Shown piece after piece: positions 7,781-16,465 of a stretch of DNA of 64,000 nt (position 1 is its first letter; every line of letters begins with the position of its first letter). The notes beneath the pieces are model-generated. The model was given only the letters and a program-made list of their open reading frames with translations. It had not been told where the DNA came from and ran no database searches. The DNA comes from an uncultured Christensenella sp. (lineage in GTDB: Bacteria > Bacillota > Clostridia > Christensenellales > Borkfalkiaceae). The stretch is taken from NCBI GenBank assembly GCA_910577555.1, contig CAJTLF010000007.1:1-64000 (forward strand), written 5' to 3'. The translations under genes and the position numbers were made by a program.

Positions 7781-8962
7781 TTGATAACTATTCAGAATGC
7801 AGACAAGGCTTTAAAGGATTACTATTTAGACGCCGTTTCGGCGCAGTTGAACGAAGGCGTTTCGCCCTTCTTTTCGGCGATAGAGAAGAACTCGGACGAC
7901 GTTTACGGCAAGGACGCGAAGATTGCCGTCGTACGCGGGAACGCGGGGAACGTTATGGCGGGCGTGGAGGACGGGGCGTTGCCCGCTCCCTATTCCAACC
8001 GTTACATAGACGTGACCGTGCCGCTTAAAAACCTTTACGGAACTATCGAGATAAGCGACAAGGCGTTAAGGGCGTCGCGCGACGGCTCCGGCGCGTTCGT
8101 AAATCTCGTAAACGCGGAAATGGAAGGGCTGATTTCGAGCGCAAAGCACAATTTCCAGCGTATGCTTTTCGGCGACGGCTCGGGCAGAATGTGCAAGATT
8201 AAGTCGCACGGCACGGGCGGCAACTATACCGTTGACTGCGTGAAGGATTATTTCGTGGGAATGAAGGTTGACGTGGAGCTTGCGTCTACGTCTACGCTTA
8301 ACGACTCGAAGGGGTTGACGATTATCGCCGTGGACAAGGCGAAAAACCAGATTACTTTCGATAAGAGCAGTATCGTGGACAATATTCTTAACGGGTACGT
8401 TTGTCCGAGCGGGTCGATTGGCAACGAGCTTACGGGGCTTAAAGCTCTGTTCGACGCCGACACCCTTTACGGATACAAAAAGAGCGAAGAGCCTTTCGTT
8501 GCGCCCCTTAAAGTGGATTGTATGAACGACCTTACCGAAGACAAGCTGGCGGAAATTATCGACCGCGTGGAAGAGAGCGTGAACGGCAGAATAAATATGA
8601 TTTTATGCTCCTATTCCACGAGAAGAAGAATTGCCGCGCTGATTGCCAACAACAGGCGGGTAGTGAACTCGGTGGACGCGCGCACGGGCGTGGGCGTTGT
8701 CACCGTTAACGACGTACCCGTTTATGCGGATAAATTCTGTTCGGACGACGAGATTATGTTCCTTAACACCGACGATTTCAGACTTTGCCAGCTTTGCGAC
8801 TGGGAGTGGCTGGAAGACGAGGACGGAAAAATTTTAAAGCAGATTCCCGGCAAGGCGGCGTATACGGCGACTTTGGTCAAGTACGCCGAGCTGATTTGCA
8901 AAAAGCCGTGCGGGCAGGCGATGCTTTACAATATAAAGCCCAAAGCCGTTACGGAGAGCTGA
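7781..8962 (+). CDS. phage major capsid protein
   Basis: 393 residues with features of an HK97-fold coat protein: an N-terminal helix followed by GNVMAGVEDGALPAP, the EISDKAL strand, a long spine-helix region (FVNLVNAEMEGLISSAKHNF) and a late EIMFLNTDDF strand with a C-terminal KYAELICKKP. It comes after the scaffold-like gene, as in P22-type head modules. I chose TTG 7781 because AAAGGAGA lies eight bases upstream; TTG 7775 would be only two bases from it. The open frame is intact. Confidence 0.85.
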   Translation: MITIQNADKALKDYYLDAVSAQLNEGVSPFFSAIEKNSDDVYGKDAKIAVVRGNAGNVMAGVEDGALPAPYSNRYIDVTVPLKNLYGTIEISDKALRASRDGSGAFVNLVNAEMEGLISSAKHNFQRMLFGDGSGRMCKIKSHGTGGNYTVDCVKDYFVGMKVDVELASTSTLNDSKGLTIIAVDKAKNQITFDKSSIVDNILNGYVCPSGSIGNELTGLKALFDADTLYGYKKSEEPFVAPLKVDCMNDLTEDKLAEIIDRVEESVNGRINMILCSYSTRRRIAALIANNRRVVNSVDARTGVGVVTVNDVPVYADKFCSDDEIMFLNTDDFRLCQLCDWEWLEDEDGKILKQIPGKAAYTATLVKYAELICKKPCGQAMLYNIKPKAVTES

Positions 8963-9030
8963 GCGCGGAAATAAAAGGGAGTGCGGGACGGCGGGCGTTA
9001 TAGTCCGCCGACGCCCGAAAGGAGAGTCAG

Positions 9031-9594
9031 GTGAAAATTAAAGAAATTTTGGTGCGTGCCGCAACTTATACGGGGCGCAGGGATATTGCCAACGCTCTCG
9101 AAAGCGGCGACGCGCTCGATAACGAGAGCGCGGAAGCGGTGGAAACGCTTTTATACTGCTATAACGCTGTGGAGGACGAGATTGCAAGAAGTTACGCGCC
9201 GTTGAAGACGAAGCAAAGACTTAATTCAATCGTCGGCGTTTACGATTTTTCGGAGTTTGGGTATACGCCCGTGAAAATACTTTCCGTAACCGATTTGAGC
9301 GGGCGCAAAGTAAAGTACGAGATTGGTTCGTCTTATATTAAATGCGACGAGAGAGAAGTTTTCGTCGAATACGAGTACTCGCCGTCTAAAAAAGATTTGG
9401 ACGGGGATTGCGCATTTTTGCCCGAGCAGGTCACTTTGAGAATGCTTGCCGCGGGGACGGCGGCGGAGTATTGCCTTATCAACGGCGAAGTGCGGCTTGC
9501 GGAGTGTTACGAGTGCGTATACAGGCAGGAGATAGACGGTATTCGGCGCAGGGCGGTTGCGGAGTTGAAATTCCCGCCAAGGAGATGGGTATGA
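9031..9594 (+). CDS. putative head-completion / connector protein
   Basis: A 187-residue protein with a helical N-terminus and a C-terminal QVTLRMLAAGTAAEYCLINGE helix. Helical adaptor proteins of this size lie directly downstream of capsid genes in podoviruses (P22 gp4 position) and bind the portal underside. Assignment is by size, position and general pattern. GTG 9031 has GGAGAG upstream. Its stop overlaps the next start by four bases (ATGA). Confidence 0.6.
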   Translation: MKIKEILVRAATYTGRRDIANALESGDALDNESAEAVETLLYCYNAVEDEIARSYAPLKTKQRLNSIVGVYDFSEFGYTPVKILSVTDLSGRKVKYEIGSSYIKCDEREVFVEYEYSPSKKDLDGDCAFLPEQVTLRMLAAGTAAEYCLINGEVRLAECYECVYRQEIDGIRRRAVAELKFPPRRWV

Positions 9595-10829
9595 ATTACG
9601 CGAGAATTTTTCCCAAATCGAAGGAAGTTATAGCCGACGCGCTTTCCGTGCGCGGTTGGATTGCGGAAGGGTGCTTCGTGCGGGACGGTATAATTTATCC
9701 CGCGATGTCGGCTACGGCTAAAGGAGATTCGCCCGTTACCGTAAAAAAGGCGTGGTATTCGCATAAGGAAAAGCTGATTATCGCCTGGACGGCGAACGGA
9801 ATTTTTACTTCTTCGGACGGGGCGGAGTTCACGCTTTGTTCCGAAACCGTCTACGCGCCCGACGGCAGACTGCCGCTTTATTTCGACGATGCGGACGGGT
9901 ATCCGTGCGTTGCGGGGTTGAACGGGTGCGTGAAAATAAGAAACGGGGTTGCGGAAACGGATAACTTTTTCGGCGGGGTGTTCGGCGGGGTTATCAAAAA
10001 CGGCAGGCTTTTCGCGCAGGATTTATCGGACGCGTACCGTATCAGGTGGTCGGGAGCGGGCGACCCGAAGGACGGCGCGGACGGAATTGACGGAGCGGGC
10101 TGGGTGGATATAAACCCCGCTTACGGCAGGGTGCAGAACTTAGTCGTTTACAAGCGGAATATAGTCGTAGTATGCGAGTACGGGCTTGCGGTTATGAGCG
10201 CGTTCGGCGCGCCCGAAAACTTTAAACTGCAATATATTGACGGGGTAATCGGGAAAATCGCACCCGATACCGCGGCGGTTGCGGGCAATAAGCTTGCGTT
10301 TTGCTGTGACGGGAAGGTTATGCTTTTCGACGGGATAAAGGTTGAAAGGCTGTACGCCGAGCTTCTTTCGGATATGGTAAATCCCGTATGCGCGGCGGGT
10401 GCGGAAGGGCTTTACTTCGTGGCGGCGGAGAGCAGACGGCTGAAAAGACAAGTCGTTTTTGCGGTAAATCCCACCTATTCGACGGCATATATAATAGACT
10501 TTCCCGCAACCGTGCTGTGCGTGGGGGACAAAATTTACTGCTTTGCGGGCAAACGGTGCGTCGCGCTTGGTTACGGCGGGGGATACGCGTTTACAAGCGG
10601 CGTAATAAACTTCGGCACGCGCGGGAGAAAGACGCTTAAATCGATACATCTCGGGAACGACGCGCCCGTGGATATAGAAGTGATTTCTGACGGTAATTCG
10701 CGCATATTGCGGGGTGTAACGGGGTATTGCAGACCCAAAGCGTGCGGAAACTCGTTTAAAATAACCGTGCGGGCGAGCGGGAAGATATGCGGACTTAAAG
10801 CGGTGGGGGAGTTTGCCGATGGAGTTTGA
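9591..10829 (+). CDS. putative phage stopper/nozzle protein, propeller-like
   Basis: A 412-residue protein with repeated beta-rich segments such as KLIIAWTANGIFTSSDG, GVFGGVIKNGRLFAQD, NLVVYKRNIVVVCEYG and KLAFCCDGKVMLFDG, suggesting a beta-propeller. In P22 the gp10 hub and in T7 the nozzle occupy the same gene position and are similar in size. Start ATG 9591 follows AAGGAGATGGGT and overlaps the preceding stop; the frame is open further upstream (to 9408) but that would bury the connector gene. Function inferred from position and predicted fold. Confidence 0.6.
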   Translation: MNYARIFPKSKEVIADALSVRGWIAEGCFVRDGIIYPAMSATAKGDSPVTVKKAWYSHKEKLIIAWTANGIFTSSDGAEFTLCSETVYAPDGRLPLYFDDADGYPCVAGLNGCVKIRNGVAETDNFFGGVFGGVIKNGRLFAQDLSDAYRIRWSGAGDPKDGADGIDGAGWVDINPAYGRVQNLVVYKRNIVVVCEYGLAVMSAFGAPENFKLQYIDGVIGKIAPDTAAVAGNKLAFCCDGKVMLFDGIKVERLYAELLSDMVNPVCAAGAEGLYFVAAESRRLKRQVVFAVNPTYSTAYIIDFPATVLCVGDKIYCFAGKRCVALGYGGGYAFTSGVINFGTRGRKTLKSIHLGNDAPVDIEVISDGNSRILRGVTGYCRPKACGNSFKITVRASGKICGLKAVGEFADGV

Positions 10830-11304
10830 TATAATAGAACTTACGCCCGAAGAGCTTTCAAATTTTACTTCGGTGCAGATGCAGCTTTTACGCTCCGCGC
10901 AGAAAAATAAAAATACCCTGCGTGAGAATATGGACAGAGATTTGCGGCTTTTCAAAAGCCTGCTTCTTACAGACGACGTATTTAACTCTTCGCTTTACGC
11001 GCAAAAGCGGGCGGAGCTTGAGAGAGAGTTCGATTTTAAGACGGAGAGCATTGCTGAGCAGCTTAGGTATAATCTCTCTTTAAGCGAGCCTTACGACCCC
11101 GACGACAACGACGACGAAGCGGGATATATAGTGGACTATACGCTGTCTTACAACGAGAGATACCGCATAGTGCGCGACTATTACCTTTCCATAACCGACC
11201 CCGCCGAGAGAATGGCGTTATACAGCGCGGACGATACGGCAAGAAAATATCTTGGCAGTTATTACGCGTCCCTTTACAACGTGCTGTATTCTTACAGTAA
11301 GTAA
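10819..11304 (+). CDS. last gene of the phage cassette, unknown
   Basis: 161 residues, mostly helical with a charged middle and a DPDDNDDEA acidic patch followed by a Tyr-rich C-terminus. It overlaps the preceding gene by 11 bases, so it belongs to the same unit. No family recognised. A structural or chaperone role is only suggested by context. After it the host RNA methyltransferase starts with its own promoter; no tail, lysis or integration gene follows. Confidence 0.55.
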   Translation: MEFDIIELTPEELSNFTSVQMQLLRSAQKNKNTLRENMDRDLRLFKSLLLTDDVFNSSLYAQKRAELEREFDFKTESIAEQLRYNLSLSEPYDPDDNDDEAGYIVDYTLSYNERYRIVRDYYLSITDPAERMALYSADDTARKYLGSYYASLYNVLYSYSK

Positions 11305-11310
11305 ATTTAC

Positions 11311-11339
11311 TTTACAAATACGCGCGCGTTTGGTATAAT
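11311..11339 (+). promoter_or_regulatory. sigma-A promoter of the methyltransferase gene
   Basis: TTTACA (11311-11316), 17-base spacer, TATAAT (11334-11339). ATG 11348 follows after eight bases, so the leader would be zero to two bases. Confidence 0.75.
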
Positions 11340-11347
11340 TTACGCGT

Positions 11348-12223
11348 ATGAAAATTGCCGCTGACTGGAAAGATTATAGAATTTTGGCGACTTCCGACGG
11401 AATGAAGCTTGAGAACTGGAAGGGCGTTACTCTTTTGCGCCCGGACCCGCAGGTTATATGGTCGGGCAAAGACCTTTACGCCGCCGAAGGAATTAACGCC
11501 GTGTATCACCGCAGTGAGAAGGGCGGCGGGGGCTGGGAAACCAAAAAGCCCTTCCCCGCGGAGTGGACCGTTTCATACAGGGATTTGACTTTTAAAGTAA
11601 AGCCTATGGGCTTTAAGCATACGGGACTGTTCCCCGAACAGGCGGTGAACTGGGACGAGATGCGTTCGCTTATAAAGAGTGCGGCGGAGCGCGAACCCGA
11701 ACGGGAAATCAAGATTTTAAACCTGTTTGCTTACACGGGCGCGGCATCGGTTGCCTGCGCGAAGGCGGGTGCGAAGGTTACGCACGTGGACGCGGCGAAG
11801 GGAATGGTCGAGCGGGCCGGAGAGAACGCAAGACTTTCGGGCGTGGAGAGCGGCATACGGTACATAGTGGACGACTGTATGAAGTTCGTCGCAAGAGAGA
11901 TACGGCGCGGAAATAAATACGACGCGGTTATTATGGACCCGCCGAGCTACGGCAGGGGTCCCGCCGGCGAAACCTGGAAGATTGAGCGGGATTTGTTCGG
12001 GTTTGTGAAAAGCTGCGCGCAACTGCTTACCGAAAAGCCGCTGTTCTTTTTGATTAACAGCTATACGACGGGGTTACAGCCCGCCGTTCTGAAAAATATT
12101 CTGACGCTTGCGCTTGCCGCTTTTGCGGGCAGGACGGACGCTTACGAAGTGGGAATTGCCACGGAAGAAGGAATACCCTTGCCGTGCGGGGCGAGCGGAC
12201 TGTTTTACGGAGAGAATTTATGA
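11348..12223 (+). CDS. class I SAM-dependent RNA methyltransferase
   Basis: 291 residues related to the RlmI/RlmK-type rRNA methyltransferases but lacking a clear PUA domain. SAM-binding motif FAYTGAASVACAKAGAKVTHVDAAKG lies near residues 122-147 (split here only for description), and catalytic motif IV is DPPSYGRGP near residues 198-206. Substrate base not predictable. No ribosome binding site is present, in line with the leaderless promoter. It overlaps the downstream pseudouridine synthase by four bases, so two RNA-modification enzymes are co-translated. Confidence 0.8.
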   Translation: MKIAADWKDYRILATSDGMKLENWKGVTLLRPDPQVIWSGKDLYAAEGINAVYHRSEKGGGGWETKKPFPAEWTVSYRDLTFKVKPMGFKHTGLFPEQAVNWDEMRSLIKSAAEREPEREIKILNLFAYTGAASVACAKAGAKVTHVDAAKGMVERAGENARLSGVESGIRYIVDDCMKFVAREIRRGNKYDAVIMDPPSYGRGPAGETWKIERDLFGFVKSCAQLLTEKPLFFLINSYTTGLQPAVLKNILTLALAAFAGRTDAYEVGIATEEGIPLPCGASGLFYGENL

Positions 12224-12903
12224 CGAAAGAAGATTTGGTCATTTTGTACGAAGACAATCATTTGATAGTCGTTTTAAAGCCGCAGATGACGGCGTGCTGT
12301 CCCGACGAGAGCGGCGACAGCAACCTTTTCGATACCGTAAAGGAGTATATCCGCGTTACTTACAACAAGCAGGGCAACGTCTTTTTGGGGCTTGTTCACA
12401 GGCTGGACAGACCGACGGGCGGGGTTATGGTATTTGCCAAAACTTCGAAGGCGGCGGCAAGGCTTTCCGAGCAGATGAAAAACGGCGGGTTCGAGAAGAA
12501 GTATTACGCGGTTCTTGTGGGTTCGCCAAACAAGAAGAAAGCCACCCTTGAAAACTATCTGAGAAAGAACAGCGTGAACAATACCGTTTACGTGTGTACG
12601 CAGACCGAAGAAGGCGCGAAGTTCGCGGCGTTGGACTACGAGATTAAGGAAGAGAAGAACGGGCTTGCGCTTGCGGATATTAAGCTGCACACCGGCAGGA
12701 CGCACCAGATACGCGTGCAGACTGCGGCGATAAACTGCCCCGTTTACGGCGATATGCGTTACGGCGGGGAAAAGGCGGTTAAGGGTAAGCTTGCGCTGTG
12801 GGCGTATTCGTTGAGATTTACGCACCCGACCACGGGCGAGAGTCTGAAATTTATTATAGAGCCGCCCAAAGACGAAACGCCCTGGAAGTTGTTTGAAATT
12901 TAA
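12220..12903 (+). CDS. RluA-family pseudouridine synthase
   Basis: Converts specific uridines in rRNA or tRNA to pseudouridine. The motif VHRLDRPTGGVMVFAKT contains the catalytic Asp, and LHTGRTHQIRVQ is the second family motif. At 227 residues it is the short form without an S4 domain. Start ATG 12220 overlaps the methyltransferase stop (ATGA) with GGAGAG upstream. A strong terminator follows 28 bases after the stop. Confidence 0.88.
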   Translation: MTKEDLVILYEDNHLIVVLKPQMTACCPDESGDSNLFDTVKEYIRVTYNKQGNVFLGLVHRLDRPTGGVMVFAKTSKAAARLSEQMKNGGFEKKYYAVLVGSPNKKKATLENYLRKNSVNNTVYVCTQTEEGAKFAALDYEIKEEKNGLALADIKLHTGRTHQIRVQTAAINCPVYGDMRYGGEKAVKGKLALWAYSLRFTHPTTGESLKFIIEPPKDETPWKLFEI

Positions 12904-12930
12904 ATCGGTTTGTTAAGGGAGTATAAAAAA

Positions 12931-12961
12931 CGCCCCCTGCGCTTTATAAGCGCAGGGGGCG
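12931..12961. terminator. strong bidirectional terminator
   Basis: Fourteen-base perfect stem (12931-12944 with 12948-12961), three-base loop, A-run on the left and T-rich right side. It separates the convergent rluA-type gene and the phosphoglycerate mutase gene. Confidence 0.9.
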
Positions 12962-12976
12962 TTTGTATTTAATTCA

Positions 12977-14191
12977 TTATTTTAAGGCGAAAAGCTTTTC
13001 GATGAGTTTATAGCCTTGTTCCACGAACTCGCCCGTGGCTTGCGCCTGTGCTTCGGTGTAGCGCGTCGCGCCGTTGGAAAGCACGTACTTGCTTGAATAC
13101 AGCATATAAGGCACGGGGTTTGACGTGTGAGTTTTGGTTGCGCAGGGGGTGGGGTGGTCGGGGCAGACGAGAATTGCAAAATCTTCGCCCGCCGCTTTTA
13201 ACCTTTCGATTACGGTGGGAATAACCGCGCCGTCGATTTTTTCAATTGATTTTACCTTGTTTTCGTAGTCGCCGTGGTGTCCGCATTCGTCGGGGGCTTC
13301 CATATGAATATAGACGAAGTCCAGCCCGCTTAACAGCTCGTCGCACGCGGCGTTCGCCTTGCCCTTGAAGTTGGTGTTGTAGTTGCCCGTAATTCCGTCG
13401 ACTTCTATAATTTTAAGCCCCGCAAGCATACCTATGCCGCGGATAAGGTCTACGGCGGAAATTACGCCGCCCTTCTTTTTTCTCAGATTTTCGAAATTTC
13501 CGAGCGCGGGCTTGGTGCCTTCGCCCCAAAGCCATACGCTGTTAGCGGGGTTTTTGCCCTGTGCTACGCGCCTTATATTTACGGGGTGGTCCTTTAAAAG
13601 GGCATAACTTTTTTTCATTATTTCGCAATACGCGTCCGAATTTACGCCCTGCGGAAGGTGACCGTTTACGCTCTTATCCGAAATATCGTGCGGAGGAGTG
13701 AGTATTGCGCCCGTCTTGCCCCGTTTTACCACTAAACAGTGTCTGTACTGCGTACCCGCGTAAAGGGTGAATGCGTCGTCGTCAAAATGCTCTTTTAAGT
13801 ATGCGATAAGCTCGCCCGCTTCTTCGGTGGAAATATCGCCCGCGGAATAGTCGAGCATAATCTTGTTTTCGTACGGCTCGTCGTTTGAAAGGGTGACGAG
13901 ATTACAGCGCAAGGTCACGGCGTCGTCGGCGAGCGGAACGCGCATTGCCACGGCTTCGAGCGGGGAACGGCCCGTATAGTATTTTTCGGGGTCGAAACCC
14001 ATTACCGACATATTAGCCACGTCCGACCCCGGTTTAAGCCCTTGCGGCACGGTTTTGCACAGCCCCACCTGCGAAAGCGGTGCGAGTGCGTCGAGATTGG
14101 GGGTGCGTGCGTATTCAAGGCAGGTTTTACCGCCGAGCGCGGCGAGCGGTTCGTCTGACATACCGTCGCCGAGTATTATAAGATATTTCAT
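12977..14191 (-). CDS. apgM: cofactor-independent phosphoglycerate mutase, archaeal (ApgM) type
   Basis: Interconverts 3- and 2-phosphoglycerate in glycolysis using two metal ions. The N-terminal metal site is IILGDGMSDEPL, the phospho-acceptor Ser region is PGSDVANMSVMGFDP, and later metal ligands are in HMEAPDECGHHGD and CPDHPTPC. The 404-residue length and these motifs fit the ApgM branch, some members of which are annotated as possible homoserine kinases. It lies 36 bases after ung and probably ends the kinase-to-ung operon. A strong terminator follows. Confidence 0.9.
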   Translation of the reverse strand: MKYLIILGDGMSDEPLAALGGKTCLEYARTPNLDALAPLSQVGLCKTVPQGLKPGSDVANMSVMGFDPEKYYTGRSPLEAVAMRVPLADDAVTLRCNLVTLSNDEPYENKIMLDYSAGDISTEEAGELIAYLKEHFDDDAFTLYAGTQYRHCLVVKRGKTGAILTPPHDISDKSVNGHLPQGVNSDAYCEIMKKSYALLKDHPVNIRRVAQGKNPANSVWLWGEGTKPALGNFENLRKKKGGVISAVDLIRGIGMLAGLKIIEVDGITGNYNTNFKGKANAACDELLSGLDFVYIHMEAPDECGHHGDYENKVKSIEKIDGAVIPTVIERLKAAGEDFAILVCPDHPTPCATKTHTSNPVPYMLYSSKYVLSNGATRYTEAQAQATGEFVEQGYKLIEKLFALK

Positions 14192-14227
14192 AAAAATTCC
14201 GTTGAGATAGTTTTGCTATATTTGATA

Positions 14228-14899
14228 TTAACCGTTCAAGTCCCAGTCGATAGGCCTTTTGCCGTGAGCGAGAAGATATTCGTTGGTTTTTGAGAATGGC
14301 TTCGAGCCGAAGAAGCCGTTGTATGCGGAAAGTGGGGAGGGGTGCGCGGACTGCAATATGAGATGTTTTCTTCCGTCTATTAGCGGAGCTTTACTGCGCG
14401 CGTTGCCGCCCCAGAGAATGAATACGGCGTTTTGCGTGTTGTCCGAAATAAGCTTTATTACGCTGTCCGTAAACCACGCCCAGCCGCACGACGAATGCGA
14501 GTTGGCGCGGTGCTCCCTTACCGTTAAAGTGGTGTTTAAAAGCAGAACGCCGTCCTTAGCCCACTTGCTTAAATCGCCGCAGTCCGGTTCTTTTATTCCC
14601 AAATCCGTTTCAATCTCTTTATATATATTCACGAGCGACGGCGGAAGTTTAACTCCCTTTTTAACAGAAAAGCACAGTCCGTGCGCCTGATTGGGTTCGT
14701 GATAGGGGTCCTGACCCAAAATTACCGCCTTTATATCGTCGAGCGGGGTGTAGCGGAAGCAATTGAAAAGGTCGTACATATCGGGATATATTACGAACTC
14801 GGAGTACTCGCGCTTTAAAAATTCGCGTATTTTTAAGTATCTTTCATCGTTGAATAGGGGGGCGAGCAACTCGTCCCAACCGCCGCCGAGTTTTATCAT
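14228..14899 (-). CDS. ung: uracil-DNA glycosylase family 1
   Basis: Removes uracil from DNA. The catalytic water-activating motif is AVILGQDPYHEPNQAHGLCFSV and the C-terminal minor groove loop is QSAHPSPLSAYNGFFG, both intact. 223 residues is usual. Its ATG overlaps the luxS stop by four bases. Confidence 0.97.
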   Translation of the reverse strand: MIKLGGGWDELLAPLFNDERYLKIREFLKREYSEFVIYPDMYDLFNCFRYTPLDDIKAVILGQDPYHEPNQAHGLCFSVKKGVKLPPSLVNIYKEIETDLGIKEPDCGDLSKWAKDGVLLLNTTLTVREHRANSHSSCGWAWFTDSVIKLISDNTQNAVFILWGGNARSKAPLIDGRKHLILQSAHPSPLSAYNGFFGSKPFSKTNEYLLAHGKRPIDWDLNG

Positions 14900-15324
14900 A
14901 AGCTTTTTAAAATCTCCAGATAGTTTTTACACTCGCGCTTTGCGCCTTCCAAATCGTGTTCGAGATAGTTTCCGCACTCTTCGCGCTTGTTGCCGGGGAT
15001 TTTGGTAAACGCGGGAACGGCTTCAAGGCTGTCAATCAAGAGCGTTTTTACCCGTTCGTAGTCCATATCCACGGTGAGAAAGTAAAAGCCCGTTCTGCAA
15101 CCCATAGGTCCGAAATAAATCACTTTGTCGCCGTTTCCCGAGTTGCGCAGAACGGTTGCCATAAGGTGTTCAACGGTGTGCATTGCCGCAACGGGCAGAT
15201 AGTCGCCGCCGTTAGGAGTTTTGAAGCGCAGGTCCCACGTGGTTACGCCGTGAGACGTTCCGCATTCGTGCAGACCCGTTTTAAGCTCGTCGTGGTTTTT
15301 GGAAAATGAAGGTATCTTTTTCAT
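14896..15324 (-). CDS. luxS: S-ribosylhomocysteine lyase LuxS
   Basis: Splits S-ribosylhomocysteine into homocysteine and the AI-2 precursor DPD. The metal-binding HTVEH (around residues 48-52) and the later GPMGCRTGFYFL with the catalytic Cys are present. At 142 residues it is slightly short of the usual 150-155. Directly upstream and overlapping by four bases is the MTA/SAH nucleosidase that makes its substrate. Confidence 0.93.
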   Translation of the reverse strand: MKKIPSFSKNHDELKTGLHECGTSHGVTTWDLRFKTPNGGDYLPVAAMHTVEHLMATVLRNSGNGDKVIYFGPMGCRTGFYFLTVDMDYERVKTLLIDSLEAVPAFTKIPGNKREECGNYLEHDLEGAKRECKNYLEILKSL

Positions 15325-15980
15325 AAGTAAATCTCTTTTACTAAATTTTCGAGTTCGTTTTCAAGCGTGTGCGCGCACTTTTCAAGGTTTTTAAGGTATT
15401 GTTCGGTAGTACTGCCGCTACCAGCAAGGTCTGAAATTATTTTGTAAGCGCGGAATTTCACTCCTGCGTGGGCGCAGGTCTGCGCTATTGCCGCGCACTC
15501 CATATCGCGTACGTCGGCGTTCAGCGTTTTCGTGAGCAGTTCGTAGTCGGCGGGGCTGTCGTTAAACCTGTCGCCCGTGGCTACCCGTTTGGCGGGATAG
15601 CGGGAGTTGACGGTAAGGGGAAGATAGTTTTCCTTAAACTCGTCCAGCGTGCCTATCTTCGTGCCGTTGAGTTGGGTGAGGTCGAAGTCGTACTGCACGG
15701 CGTGGGAAACGGCGTAAACGCCCGCTATTTCAAGCCCGTTATTAAGCCCGCCGGCGACGCCTAAATTTACTATGCAATCCGCGCCCATTATATCTATTGC
15801 GTACTGCGCGCCGCAAGCCGCGTTTACCTTGCCCACGCCGCAAATTACCGCGCCGAAGTCTTTATTGAAAAGTTTGCCCTTTATTACCCGCTTATCGAAG
15901 ATTATTTCATCGTACGAAATTTCCGCCTTATCGAGTATGGGGGCTATTTCCTTTTGCATTGCTATTACGAAAACTATCAT
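15321..15980 (-). CDS. mtnN: 5'-methylthioadenosine/S-adenosylhomocysteine nucleosidase
   Basis: Hydrolyses SAH to S-ribosylhomocysteine and adenine and supplies LuxS. Segments IAMQKEIAPIL, CGVGKVNAACGAQ, NLGVAGGLN and the DMECAAIAQ region with the catalytic Glu are recognisable; the late SDLAGSG matches the family catalytic Asp. I start at ATG 15980, which overlaps the preceding stop by four bases (ATGA) and removes eight residues of frame read-through. Confidence 0.93.
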   Translation of the reverse strand: MIVFVIAMQKEIAPILDKAEISYDEIIFDKRVIKGKLFNKDFGAVICGVGKVNAACGAQYAIDIMGADCIVNLGVAGGLNNGLEIAGVYAVSHAVQYDFDLTQLNGTKIGTLDEFKENYLPLTVNSRYPAKRVATGDRFNDSPADYELLTKTLNADVRDMECAAIAQTCAHAGVKFRAYKIISDLAGSGSTTEQYLKNLEKCAHTLENELENLVKEIYL

Positions 15981-16465
15981 AATATTTTCCTTTGACCCGT
16001 ACATATGGCGCAGATACCGCCGTTTTCGGGATATTCGAAACGAATTTTACACGGTTGGAGCTTGCCGTCGCAATATATTTTGCCGCCGTAGTATTCCAGC
16101 CGTTTAAGGTCGTGCGCGAGCGTGCCGCCCACCGTTTTAATAAAGGATTCTTTTGCAACCCATGCGTGCAAAAAGTCTGTTTCGTTAGTTATTTCAGCCC
16201 GTTCTCTTGCCGTAAACCGCGAGAGAATGGCGGAGTATTTTTTGCGACCTGTAAACTCCAAATCCACGCCCACGTGTTGGTCCGAAATGGCTATAACCGT
16301 AACGTTTTTGCTGTGTGAAAGGGAGAAGTATACGGGGTCGCCGTCTATATACGGCTTGCCGTTCGGGGTGCGCAATATTTTGAAATTGCCGCATATATGG
16401 GGGGCAATTACGCTTTTTAACTCGTTTTCGTCGGGAACGCCGTTTAAATAGGTGAGTTCAATCAT
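15977..16465 (-). CDS. 4'-phosphopantetheinyl transferase (Sfp-like)
   Basis: Transfers 4'-phosphopantetheine from CoA to carrier proteins. Motifs: YFSLSHSKNVTVIAIS, VGVDLEF with the Mg-binding Asp, and HAWVAKESFIKTVGGTL. At 162 residues it is shorter than Sfp (about 220), closer to compact Clostridia members. Start ATG 16465 overlaps the kinase stop by four bases. No polyketide or peptide synthase is nearby; it may serve the fatty acid carrier. Confidence 0.82.
   Translation of the reverse strand: MIELTYLNGVPDENELKSVIAPHICGNFKILRTPNGKPYIDGDPVYFSLSHSKNVTVIAISDQHVGVDLEFTGRKKYSAILSRFTARERAEITNETDFLHAWVAKESFIKTVGGTLAHDLKRLEYYGGKIYCDGKLQPCKIRFEYPENGGICAICTGQRKIL

Noticed and set aside
9408..9590. 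N-terminal extension of the nozzle-like protein
   Set aside because: The extension overlaps the connector gene in another frame, and AAGGAG before ATG 9591 gives a better start.
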